From Saccharothrix syringae (GTDB taxonomy: Bacteria > Actinomycetota > Actinomycetes > Mycobacteriales > Pseudonocardiaceae): a stretch of 64,000 bases of DNA. Location of the stretch: assembly GCF_009498035.1 (NCBI RefSeq), contig NZ_CP034550.1:868001-932000 (forward strand), in the 5' to 3' direction. Under the pieces are notes generated by a model. It saw nothing but the letters and a program-made list of their open reading frames with translations, ran no database searches and was not told where the DNA came from. Of the stretch, positions 17,932 to 25,376 are shown piece by piece (position 1 is the first letter of the stretch; each line of letters starts with the position of its first letter). A program made the translations under genes and the position numbers.

Positions 17932-18309
17932 GTGTTCGACAGCATCGGGTGGGTCGAGATCCTGGTGATCATCGTCGCCGGCCTGTTCATCCTGGGACCG
18001 GAGCGGCTGCCGTCGGCGGCGGCGTGGGTGGGGCGGACGATCCGCCAGGTCCGCGACTACGCGACCGGCGCCCGCGAGCAGCTCAAGCAGGAGATGGGGC
18101 CGGAGTTCGAGCAGCTGCGCAAGCCGCTGGAGGACCTGCGGGAACTGCGCAACTTCGACCCGAAGCGGGCCATCACCAAGCACCTGTGGGACGACCCGCC
18201 GGCCACCGAGAAGCCCAACGGCTACCCGGCCGCCACGCCCCCGCCGCGGCCGCCGGAGCGGTCGCTGGGGCAGGGCGAGCGGCCGCCGTTCGACCCGGAC
18301 GCGACCTGA
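17932..18309 (+). CDS. tatB: Sec-independent protein translocase subunit TatB
   Basis: A 125-residue protein with the TatA/B hallmark: N-terminal short transmembrane helix ([20 protein letters not shown]) followed by the LGPERLP hinge, an amphipathic helix ([18 protein letters not shown]) and a long charged tail. Length and the F-x-x-I-G start favour TatB over TatA. It acts with TatC in recognising twin-arginine substrates. GTG 17932 follows htrA by 51 bases. It is convergent with the XRE regulator gene, whose stop lies only six bases beyond. Confidence 0.93.
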   Translation: MFDSIGWVEILVIIVAGLFILGPERLPSAAAWVGRTIRQVRDYATGAREQLKQEMGPEFEQLRKPLEDLRELRNFDPKRAITKHLWDDPPATEKPNGYPAATPPPRPPERSLGQGERPPFDPDAT

Positions 18310-18315
18310 GGCCGT

Positions 18316-19554
18316 TCAAGCCGCCACGCCGACGAAGTCGGCCAGTCGGCGCAGGTCGCCCTTGATCGAGCGCCGTTCGCGGCGCAGCATGCCGCGCAGC
18401 ATCGAGTGCACCCGGCCGGTGAACAGCAGTTGTTCGGGTGCGGACAGCTTGGCCAGGTTCAGCGCGTCCACTGCTTCGCGATCGTGCCGTCGCAGGTAAT
18501 GCGCCCAGGCGACGGTGATCAGGTGCGAGGTCCGCCGTTCGGACAGCTCCTCGGGCAGGTTGTCGTACGGCACGTTGTCCGCCTGCGCGATGGCCGCTGT
18601 CGGGTCACCCAGTTCCAGGTCCAGCCACACGCGGTGGATGGCGACGTTCGTCGGGCCGAAGGCGAGCCAGAAATCGTTCCGGTCCCCGATCACCTCCGCC
18701 GCCCGCGCGGCTTCGTCGAAGTAGTCGCGCGCCGCCCGGTGGTCGCCGAGCGTGGCCGCACCCACGGCGCCTTTGAGCATCAGTGATCCGTACATGCTGT
18801 AGGACTGAGGCGAGTCGAGGTGGGGACGCAGGGCGTCGGCCGCCGTGACGGGCGCGTCGGTTGATTCGGCCAGGCGGCCCGCGTGGCGCAGCACAACAGC
18901 CAGTCGCCACGCGCCGCCCGCGATCAGGAGGCGGTCGTCAGATTCCTCGGCGGCGTGCATCGAGCGTTCGGCTGCGACCCAGGGCAGGTGCGGTTCGCCC
19001 AGGCGGTCGAGCATCCCGGAGGTCACCCGGTAGACCAGGGCCTGGAGTTTGGTCGCCGCGCGCCTCTGCTCGTCGTTCTCGGCGGCGTGCACCAGGTGCC
19101 AGGCGTCCGCGATCATGTCCGGGACGATCGGGGCCATCTCCGACCACCGCTCCGTTTGCGAGCACAGGAATGCCTTCTCCACCCTGGCCCGGAGGTGCTC
19201 CGGCGCGACAGGTGCCCGGTCCGGCACGCCGGCCAGCGAAGCGATCCCGTTGTAGCGCATCATCGCGGCTTCGATGGCCGGGACGACGGTCCGGGCGGTG
19301 CCGAGCGAGTCCTTGCGCTTGGCCGTCGCCCGGAAAGGTCCCGGTAGCAGCGCCGATGATGGAATTTTCAGCGCCTCGGCCACCGCCACGATCGTGGACA
19401 GTTCGTCCACTTCGCGCTTGCCATTCTCGATCTGCCTGAGCCACTCTGTCGTGCGTCCCCCGACCAGGCCGCACAACACCTCTTGTGTGATGCCCTGTCG
19501 CTTGCGGTAGTAGGCGATGCGCTCGCCCACGGTCGCCTCGTTATCTGGCCGCAT
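18316..19554 (-). CDS. XRE-type helix-turn-helix regulator with TPR-like C-terminal domain
   Basis: A 412-residue protein. N-terminal lambda-repressor-like HTH (VGERIAYYRKRQGITQEVL, then TEWLRQIENGKREVD, about residues 9-65), followed by about 330 residues of helical, Ala/Leu-rich TPR-like repeats (for example AWRLAVVLRHAGRLAEST and GAATLGDHRAARDYFDEAA). Such proteins are numerous in Streptomyces and Pseudonocardiaceae and usually regulate divergent or nearby genes. Third-position GC is somewhat lower than in neighbours, suggesting recent acquisition. Together with the decayed genes to its right it interrupts the remembered tatB-mrp neighbourhood. Target unknown. Confidence 0.82.
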   Translation of the reverse strand: MRPDNEATVGERIAYYRKRQGITQEVLCGLVGGRTTEWLRQIENGKREVDELSTIVAVAEALKIPSSALLPGPFRATAKRKDSLGTARTVVPAIEAAMMRYNGIASLAGVPDRAPVAPEHLRARVEKAFLCSQTERWSEMAPIVPDMIADAWHLVHAAENDEQRRAATKLQALVYRVTSGMLDRLGEPHLPWVAAERSMHAAEESDDRLLIAGGAWRLAVVLRHAGRLAESTDAPVTAADALRPHLDSPQSYSMYGSLMLKGAVGAATLGDHRAARDYFDEAARAAEVIGDRNDFWLAFGPTNVAIHRVWLDLELGDPTAAIAQADNVPYDNLPEELSERRTSHLITVAWAHYLRRHDREAVDALNLAKLSAPEQLLFTGRVHSMLRGMLRRERRSIKGDLRRLADFVGVAA

Positions 19555-19590
19555 AACCCGAGGGTACTCATCCCGGCTTCAACCGATAGG

Positions 19591-19610
19591 CCCCAAAAAA
19601 TGATTTGGGG
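19591..19610. promoter_or_regulatory. Perfect inverted repeat between divergent XRE gene and decayed HTH gene
   Basis: CCCCAAA-AAATGA-TTTGGGG, a perfect 7-bp dyad in an otherwise AT-richer intergenic stretch. TTGACG, a good -35 match, follows directly at 19611-19616. It is 37 bases from the XRE start and 20 from the start of the HTH pseudogene, as expected for an operator controlling both. Confidence 0.5.
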
Positions 19611-19629
19611 TTGACGCGGAGGGGTGGTC

Positions 19630-19873
19630 ATGTCCTTCACGGTCGAAGTGCGCTCGAACGAATTCCGCAAGCTCACCAAGCTTGCGGGTTATCCTCTGAG
19701 TACGCGCTGGCAAGAGCCATGCGGGTGAACCGGACGACGGTGGCCCGGGTGCTCAGAGGTGATCAGCGACCGGGTTCCGCCTTCATCGCCGGTGCGTTGA
19801 AAGCGCTGAACCCATGACGTTCGACGACATCTTCCACATCGCGACCGGCGCGACGGCTGAAGGAAATTCATGA
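19630..19873 (+). pseudogene. Short XRE-like HTH gene with two single-base frameshifts
   Basis: ATG 19630 has a good ribosome-binding site (GGAGGGG). The frame reads MSFTVEVRSNEFRKLTKLAG-YP then leaves register near 19690-19697. One frame lower it continues SEYALARAMRVNRTTVARVL then RGDQRPGSAFIAGALKALNP to a stop at 19815. A second one-base loss near 19811-19813 would restore MTFDDIFHIATG to a stop at 19871. Joined, the three pieces make one roughly 80-residue protein of a small HTH family known in actinomycetes (recalled, not searched). Both lesions are of the same sense (one base missing), so sequencing error remains possible. The ATG of the next broken gene overlaps the final stop. Confidence 0.65.
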
Positions 19874-20250
19874 AAACCGGCACGGCGAAGTCCATGGCAC
19901 AACCGGTCGACTCGTTGCCAGTCCCCTACGTGACCGCATGGTCGGCGGAAAACTGAACAGCTGCGACCCGATCGTCCTTCCCGGCAACCGCGGAATCGGC
20001 TACCGCGACGAAACACCCCTCGACCGCGACGAGCGGGGCGTCCTGCTGAAGCGCACCCGCGACGCGCAGGGCCACGGCAAACCGAGGTTCGGCGCGGTCC
20101 ACCCAGCCAGGCAACGCCGAGCCATGGCGAACCTGCTCTGCCAGGTGTGCGGGAACCCGGCCGACACGAACGACGAAGGCACCCTCTGGCTCCTCCAGGA
20201 CCACCGCGAGGACTGGCCGAACCGCCCGGTCGCCACGTCCGCTCCCGGCG
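19870..20250 (+). pseudogene. Broken gene for a cysteine-pair (CQVCG) hypothetical protein
   Basis: Starts MKTGTAKSMAQPVDSLPVPY and reaches AWSAEN before a stop at 19954. One base lower the text resumes as IVLPGNRGIGYRDETPLDRD, RQRRAMANLLCQVCGNPAD and EGTLWLLQDHREDWPN. This is the order of motifs in a 170-190 residue actinomycete family I recall, with a CxxC pair and WLL-D-R-DWP signature. After DWPN (about 20225) the expected cysteine-rich second half (PPVCLPC, CPALRRG) is missing and low-complexity codons follow. So the gene has at least one frameshift and a lost 3' end. It is adjacent to the short HTH pseudogene, a pairing seen elsewhere. Confidence 0.6.
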
Positions 20251-20530
20251 GGGGAGGGCGGGGCGGCGCAGCTCCCGCCGCAGCACCGGCGCGCGCAGCA
20301 GCACCCGCAGGCAGTTAGCGGGGCCGACCCCACCGACCAACGTCGTCCCGGGCGAGGTCGTGCAGCTCCGAGCGGAAGATCTCGCCGTACTCGGCCCGCG
20401 TCCCGCCGGGCAACCCGGCCACCGCGCGGATCTCCAGCCCGTGCACCTCCCGGGTCGGGTCGTCCACCAGCGACCGCGGCACGAGCCGGGTCGGCAGCGT
20501 CGTCCTCGGCCCGGTCGTGCCCCGACTCCG
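20240..20530 (-). pseudogene. Remnant of an unidentified minus-strand gene
   Basis: Between 20530 and 20315 the minus strand has almost exclusively G/C third positions and reads PTRLVPRSLVDDPTREVHGL then EIRAVAGLPGGTRAEYGEIF, RSELHDLARDDVG, stop at 20315. Shifting frame near 20335 gives continued coding-like text LRVLLRAPVLRRELRR. There is no ATG/GTG near the apparent start except an internal GTG at 20482. It looks like the 3' part of a gene that lost its start against mrp and suffered a frameshift, ending at the deletion junction where the opposite-strand broken gene also stops. Family not recognised. Confidence 0.4.
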
Positions 20531-20564
20531 CCCAGCCCCCGGGCGGAGAACGACCGAGACGGAG

Positions 20565-21698
20565 CTACCGCCCGGCCGGCGACACGTTCAGCAGCCGCCC
20601 GGCCAGCCCGCGCGACCGCGTCGACAGCTTCGCCGCCACCGAGGTCAGCGCCTGCCCGGCCGCCGAGTCGGGGTGCGCCAGCACGATCGGCGTGCCCGCG
20701 TCGCCCTGCTCGCGCAGCCGCGGGTCGAGCGGCACCTGGCCCAGCAGCGGCACGTCGGCGCCCACGGCCTGGGTCAGCGACGAGGCCACCGCCTGCCCGC
20801 CGCCCGAGCCGAAGACGTCCATGCGGGTCCCGTCCGGCAGCTCCAGCCACGACATGTTCTCGATCACACCCGCCACCCGCTGCCGCGTCTGCACGGCGAT
20901 CGACCCGGCCCGCTCGGCCACCTCGGCCGCCGCCTGCTGCGGCGTGGTCACCACCAGGATCTCGGCGTTGGGCACGAGCTGCGCCACCGAGATCGCCACG
21001 TCGCCGGTGCCCGGCGGCAGGTCCATCAGCAGCACGTCCAGGTCGCCCCAGAACACGTCGGCGAGGAACTGCTGGAGCGCGCGGTGCAGCATCGGGCCGC
21101 GCCACACCACCGGGGTGTTGCCCGGGGTGAACATGCCGATCGAGATCAGCTTCACGCCGTGCGCCTGCGGCGGCATGATCATCTTCTCGACCTGCGTCGG
21201 CCGGTCCTCGGTGCCCAGCATCCGCGGGATCGAGTGGCCGTAGATGTCGGCGTCCACCACGCCGACCGACAGGCCCCGCGCGGCCATCGCCACGGCCAGG
21301 TTCACCGTCACCGACGACTTGCCCACGCCGCCCTTGCCCGACGCCACGCAGTACACCCGGGTCAGCGACCCGGGCTGGGCGAACGGGATCACCGGCTCCT
21401 CGACCCCGCCGCGCAGGGTCTTGCGCAGCTCGGTGCGCTGGGCGTCGCTCATCACGTCGAGCTCCACCCGCACCCCGGCCACGCCGGGCAGCGCCGACAC
21501 GGCCGCGGTCACGTCGGCGGTGATCTTGTCCCGCAGCGGGCAGCCGGACACGGTCAGGAACACCGCCACGTCCACGACGCCGTCGGAGCCGACCACGACG
21601 TCCTTCACCATGCCCAGCTCGGTGATCGGACGCCGGATCTCCGGGTCCTGCACGCCGGCCAACGCCTTGTGCACGTCGTCAACGGTTGGAAGAGTCAC
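20565..21698 (-). CDS. mrp: Mrp/NBP35 family iron-sulfur cluster carrier ATPase
   Basis: A 377-residue protein: N-terminal MIP18/DUF59 domain (about 1-100), then a P-loop ATPase with deviant Walker A SGKGGVGKSS and ADIYGHSIPRML, plus LLMDLPPGTGD (Walker B region). Such proteins bind a [4Fe-4S] cluster at the dimer interface and deliver it to apoproteins; the expected CxxC is not obvious, which is common in actinobacterial Mrp. Conserved remembered position (Rv1229c) after tatB, although here a decayed patch intervenes. Divergent from the MarR gene. Confidence 0.93.
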   Translation of the reverse strand: MTLPTVDDVHKALAGVQDPEIRRPITELGMVKDVVVGSDGVVDVAVFLTVSGCPLRDKITADVTAAVSALPGVAGVRVELDVMSDAQRTELRKTLRGGVEEPVIPFAQPGSLTRVYCVASGKGGVGKSSVTVNLAVAMAARGLSVGVVDADIYGHSIPRMLGTEDRPTQVEKMIMPPQAHGVKLISIGMFTPGNTPVVWRGPMLHRALQQFLADVFWGDLDVLLMDLPPGTGDVAISVAQLVPNAEILVVTTPQQAAAEVAERAGSIAVQTRQRVAGVIENMSWLELPDGTRMDVFGSGGGQAVASSLTQAVGADVPLLGQVPLDPRLREQGDAGTPIVLAHPDSAAGQALTSVAAKLSTRSRGLAGRLLNVSPAGR

Positions 21699-21833
21699 TG
21701 CGCGCGCCTTTGCCGAAAGTGGTGGGAACCGCCATGCTACGGCGGCCCGTGCACCCCCAAGCTACCGGTTGGTCACCGCCGGGTCCGGGGGCAGCGCGAA
21801 GCCGGTTGCGTGCTTTCCGTAACATTGGTATCC

Positions 21834-22295
21834 GTGCCGGAAACCGGAAGCGCCCGGTTGCCCACCCGAACCGAGCTGGGGGTGTGGCGATCCTTCCTCC
21901 GGGCGCACGCCCGGCTCACTCGGGTGCTGGAAGCCGAACTGATCGCCGAGCAGCGCCTGTCGCTCGCGGCCTACGACGTCCTGGTCCAGCTCGCCGAGGC
22001 CCCGCAGCACCGCCTGCGGATGACCGAGCTGGCCGAGGCCGTGCTGTTGTCGCGCTCCGGCGTGACCAGGCTGGTCGACCGCCTCGAACGCGCGAACCTG
22101 GTGCTGCGGGAGCGGGCCGACGGCGACGGCCGCGGCGTGGTCGCGGTGCTCACACCGCAGGGCCTGGAGCGGCTGCGCGTCGCCTCGGGCACCCACCTCG
22201 CGGGTGTGGCGCGCCACTTCGCCGAGGTGTTCGACGCCGCGGGGCTGGAGGCGTTCGGCCGGGCCTGCGACCGGCTCGCCGCCGGCGGCTCATGA
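21834..22295 (+). CDS. MarR family transcriptional regulator
   Basis: A 153-residue winged-helix protein. LRMTELAEAVLLSRSGVTRL (recognition helix), VDRLERANLVLRERADGDGR (wing) and the long first helix WRSFLRAHARLTRVLEAEL are typical MarR. GTG 21834 is chosen because the family starts there. The nearby upstream sequence has no clear ribosome-binding site, so the message may be leaderless. Divergent from mrp, and its end overlaps the convergent DUF1003 gene by six bases. Ligand and targets unknown. Confidence 0.88.
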   Translation: MPETGSARLPTRTELGVWRSFLRAHARLTRVLEAELIAEQRLSLAAYDVLVQLAEAPQHRLRMTELAEAVLLSRSGVTRLVDRLERANLVLRERADGDGRGVVAVLTPQGLERLRVASGTHLAGVARHFAEVFDAAGLEAFGRACDRLAAGGS

Positions 22296-22790
22296 CGGCA
22301 CGTCGTCCCTGAGCTGCCTCTTCTGCTTCTTGCGGTCCAGCAGCACGCGCTCCAGCTCGCCGCGCAGGTAGTCGCGGGTCACCACCTCGCCGACGGCCAG
22401 CCGCAGCGCGGCCAGCTCCCGCGCCAGGTACTCGGTGTCGGCCTTGGTCTGCGCGGCCCGCGCCCGGTCCTCCTCCAGCGCCACCCGGTCGCGGTCGTCC
22501 TGCCGGTTCTGGGCCAGCAGGATCAGCGGCGCGGCGTAGGCGGCCTGCGTGGAGAACGCCAGGTTGAGCAGGATGAACGGGTACGGGTCCCAGCGCAGGG
22601 ACACCGCGAACAGGTTCAGCGTGATCCACGCCAGCACCAGCAGCGTCTGCCAGAACAGGAACTTCCCGGTGCCCAGGAACCGGGCCAGCCGCTCGGCCAG
22701 CCGCCCGAACCGCTCCGGGTCCAGCACCAGCCGGAAGGGCGTCGCCGTGCGCGGCTGGTCCAGCCGCCGGCGCGACTGGGGCTCAGGCAT
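22290..22790 (-). CDS. DUF1003 domain-containing membrane protein
   Basis: A 166-residue protein with two transmembrane segments (FLFWQTLLVLAWITLNLFAV and the following FILLNLAFSTQAAYAAPLI), then a DR-rich helix (AQNRQDDRDRVALEEDRARA). This is the DUF1003 signature; the C-terminal part is a charged coiled coil. The family is membrane-bound and of unknown function, often beside MgtE-N/CBS proteins, suggesting a link to divalent cations. It overlaps the upstream MgtE-N/CBS gene by eight bases and is therefore translationally coupled. Recalled equivalent: Rv1231c or its neighbour. Confidence 0.9.
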   Translation of the reverse strand: MPEPQSRRRLDQPRTATPFRLVLDPERFGRLAERLARFLGTGKFLFWQTLLVLAWITLNLFAVSLRWDPYPFILLNLAFSTQAAYAAPLILLAQNRQDDRDRVALEEDRARAAQTKADTEYLARELAALRLAVGEVVTRDYLRGELERVLLDRKKQKRQLRDDVPS

Positions 22791-24036
22791 GGGTCAGCCC
22801 CGTTTCCCGCCAGTTGTCCGGCAGCAGGTGGTCCAGCACGTCGTCCACGGTCACCGCGCCCAGCAGGTGGTCGGTCTCGTCCACCACCGGACCGCACACC
22901 AGGTTGTAGGCGGCGAAGTACCGGGTCACCTCGCCCAGCGACGCGGCGGGCGACAGCGTGGCCAGGTCGGTGTCCAGCACGCCCGCCACCAGGTCCGACG
23001 GCGGTTCCCGCAGCAGCCGCTGGATGTGCACGCTGCCCAGGTAGCGGCCGGTCGGCGTGGCCGTCGGCGGCCGGCACACGAACACCATGCTGGCCAGCGC
23101 GGGCGTCAGGTCCGGGTTGCGCACGTGCGCCAGCGCCTCGGCCACCGTCGCGTCCGGCGCCAGCACCACCGGCTCGGGCGTCATCAGGCCGCCCGCGGTG
23201 TCGTAGCTGTACTCCAGCAGCCGCCGCACCGGCGCCGACTCGGCCGGTTCCATCAGCTCCAGCAGCCGGTCCTTCTCCCGCTCGGGCAGCTCGGCCAGCA
23301 GGTCCGCGGCGTCGTCGGGGTTCATCGCCTCCAGGACGTCCGCGGCCCGCTCGTCGTCGAGGTGGGCCAGCAGGTCCTTCTGGTCCTCCTCGCCCAGCTC
23401 CTCGATCACGTCGGCGAGCCGCTCGTCGTCCAGCGCCTCGGCCACCTCGTAGCGGCGCTTGGCCGGCAGCGTGTGCAGGGCCAGCGCCACGTCGGCGGCG
23501 CGCATCGTCTCGAACACCGCCACCAGGTGCTGGGCGCCCTGCGGCTGGTCGGCCAGCTCGGTCACCGACAGCCCGGTCAGCTCCTCCCAGCGCAGCACCT
23601 GCACGGGCCCGCGCCGGCCCAGCCGCCCGGTCCGCTCGCGCACCGCCACCCGCGTCATCCGCCAGTCGCGGGTCCGGCTGGGCTCCATGGCCGCGTCGAC
23701 CAGCACCGCGGCCGCGCCCGAGTCGAGCCGCACGCGGGCGTCCAGCAGCTCGCCGACCACCAGCACCTCGTTGGTGCGCTGGTGGAACTGGCGCAGGTTG
23801 ACCGAGCCGGTGGCCAGCGTCACCGCGTTCGGCTCGATCGAGGTCACCCGCAGCATCGGCACGAAGATCCGCCGCCGGGTCGCCAGCTCCAGCACCAGGC
23901 CCAGCACGCGCGGCGGCTGGCGGTCCACGCGCAGGCCGACGACCAGGTCGCGGACCTTGCCGATCGACTCCCCGTCGGGGCCGAACACGGGCAGGCCGGC
24001 GAGCTGGGCGGCGAAGACGCGGTTCACGGCTCCCAC
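22783..24036 (-). CDS. MgtE N-domain/CBS protein lacking a channel domain
   Basis: A 417-residue soluble-looking protein. It starts VGAVNRVFAAQLAGLPVFG, a PRC-barrel-like N-terminal part; then MgtE intracellular N-domain repeats (VIEELGEEDQKDLLAHLDD, VLEAMNPDDAADLLAELPE) and paired CBS domains starting at YDTAGGLMTPEPVVLAPDAT. The five-helix MgtE channel is absent, as in the recalled Rv1232c. It may sense Mg2+ or nucleotides through CBS and act on a partner such as the adjacent DUF1003 membrane protein. GTG 24036 is preferred over 24027 from family start; no clear ribosome-binding site precedes it. Confidence 0.88.
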   Translation of the reverse strand: MGAVNRVFAAQLAGLPVFGPDGESIGKVRDLVVGLRVDRQPPRVLGLVLELATRRRIFVPMLRVTSIEPNAVTLATGSVNLRQFHQRTNEVLVVGELLDARVRLDSGAAAVLVDAAMEPSRTRDWRMTRVAVRERTGRLGRRGPVQVLRWEELTGLSVTELADQPQGAQHLVAVFETMRAADVALALHTLPAKRRYEVAEALDDERLADVIEELGEEDQKDLLAHLDDERAADVLEAMNPDDAADLLAELPEREKDRLLELMEPAESAPVRRLLEYSYDTAGGLMTPEPVVLAPDATVAEALAHVRNPDLTPALASMVFVCRPPTATPTGRYLGSVHIQRLLREPPSDLVAGVLDTDLATLSPAASLGEVTRYFAAYNLVCGPVVDETDHLLGAVTVDDVLDHLLPDNWRETGLTHA

Positions 24037-24086
24037 GTTGATCAGGCTAGTCCGCCCGCCGCCGGCCCGCCGCGTTCCACTGTGGA

Positions 24087-24929
24087 CTACCACAGCGCGC
24101 GGGCGACGTGCTCGGACACCGCGGCCGGGTCGTCCGGGTGCATCTCCCCGACCCACAGCCAGTTGTCCACCGCCCGGTAGAACGTCCAGGCGCGCGCCAG
24201 GTCCGGGTCCAGCCCGCCCAGGTCGCACAGCGCGGCGATCCGCCCGTGCAGGTCGTCCTCGCCGAACCTGTTCCACAGCAACGGGATCAGGCCGAACTCG
24301 GGGTCGCCCGCCAGCGGCTTGGGGTCGATCACCAACCACGGCTCGCGCTCGCCGCGCAGCACGTTGTCGTAGTGCAGGTCCTCGTTGACCAGGGTGTTCC
24401 CGGCCGCGGCGGCGAGGTCGCGGCCCAGCTCGGTGGCCCGCTCGGCGAACGCCGCGGGCACCGGCCCGCCCAACTCGGCGTTGCGCGCGACCAGGTCGGC
24501 CGGGACGTGGCGGCGGAACTCGGGGCCCGCCGGGACGCGCAGCCGGCGCAGCAGCCCGCCGGCGACGGCCAGGGCCTCCGCGAGCGGCGCGCGTTCCAGG
24601 GGGCGGGTGTGGTCCAGGCGCTCCAGCAGCAGCGCGCCGCGCTCGTCGTCGTGGTCGAGCAGCCGGACCACGCCGTCGCCGTCCCACGTCTTGAGGGCCA
24701 GCGCCTCGTGCTCGTTCTCCTCGTGCGGCCAGCCCAGCTTGAGCGCGACGGGTTCGCCGTCGGCGCGCAGGACCGGCAGGACGACCCCGACGAAGCCGTT
24801 GAGCAGGGGGCCGTCGGGGGTCAGCCGCCAGCGGTCGCAGAACTCGCGGGCCAGCGCGGGCAGGGTCTCCCGCCAGGCCAGCGCCTCCGGGCCGAGGGTG
24901 GTGGCGAAGTCGTCCGGGACGGTGATCAC
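24087..24929 (-). CDS. Aminoglycoside/hydroxyurea phosphotransferase family kinase
   Basis: A 280-residue APH(6)-type small-molecule kinase. VALKLGWPHEENEHEALALK (ATP-binding Lys and Glu), NEDLHYDNVL (catalytic Asp and Asn, with Asn replacing the usual first His), and VIDPKPLAGDPEFGLIPLLWN (metal-binding Asp and downstream signature) are diagnostic. Members phosphorylate streptomycin or hydroxyurea, but most chromosomal ones have unknown substrates, so resistance should not be assumed. The GTG start overlaps the stop of the upstream gene (GTGA). Probably co-transcribed with that small gene and possibly with the MgtE-N/CBS gene downstream. Confidence 0.87.
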   Translation of the reverse strand: MITVPDDFATTLGPEALAWRETLPALAREFCDRWRLTPDGPLLNGFVGVVLPVLRADGEPVALKLGWPHEENEHEALALKTWDGDGVVRLLDHDDERGALLLERLDHTRPLERAPLAEALAVAGGLLRRLRVPAGPEFRRHVPADLVARNAELGGPVPAAFAERATELGRDLAAAAGNTLVNEDLHYDNVLRGEREPWLVIDPKPLAGDPEFGLIPLLWNRFGEDDLHGRIAALCDLGGLDPDLARAWTFYRAVDNWLWVGEMHPDDPAAVSEHVARALW

Positions 24930-25261
24930 GCGGGCTCCAGCCGGTAGACGTCGGCCCACTCGGGGCGGGTGTTCAGGCGGGCGGCGCGCAGGGCGGCGGC
25001 CGTGTCGTCGTCCGGGTCGACCAGCCGGGCGGTGGCCGGGACGTCGACCAGGTGCGAGTGGGTGGTCGGCGAGCGCACGGTGACCGCGCACGCCACCCCG
25101 TCGGCCAGCCCCGGCACGACCTGCTCCGTGCCGCCGACGGCCACCAGCACCGCCCCGTCGCGCCACAGCGCCCACACCAGCCGGGGCGCGTGCCCCGCCG
25201 GCCGCACCCACACCGCGGCCGCCTTGCGCAGCGCGTTGTCCAGCACCTGTGCGATCTCCAC
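24926..25261 (-). CDS. Small hypothetical protein co-translated with the phosphotransferase
   Basis: A 111-residue protein from GTG 25261. Visible text includes VEIAQVLDNALRKAAAVWVR, LVWALWRDGAVLVAVGGTEQ and RPEWADVYRLEPA; third-position GC is typical of real genes here. It looks like a compact alpha/beta domain without membrane segments or cysteines. It overlaps the kinase gene by a GTGA and so is probably translated with it. I do not recognise a function; conserved pyridoxamine-oxidase-like small proteins have similar VWALW-DG text but this is not secure. Confidence 0.7.
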   Translation of the reverse strand: MEIAQVLDNALRKAAAVWVRPAGHAPRLVWALWRDGAVLVAVGGTEQVVPGLADGVACAVTVRSPTTHSHLVDVPATARLVDPDDDTAAALRAARLNTRPEWADVYRLEPA

Positions 25262-25376
25262 CGGTTCAGCCTGCCACGGACCTGTGAATCGGGACTCACG
25301 GAATAGCGGGCGCACCCGGTGCGTGCCACCCTTCGCCCAGCAGGAGTTACCGGCCGGTACGAGGAGGTACCCCACA

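Noticed and set aside
24087..24929. Aminoglycoside resistance gene
   Set aside because: Family membership is clear but housekeeping kinases of this type are widespread; resistance cannot be concluded.
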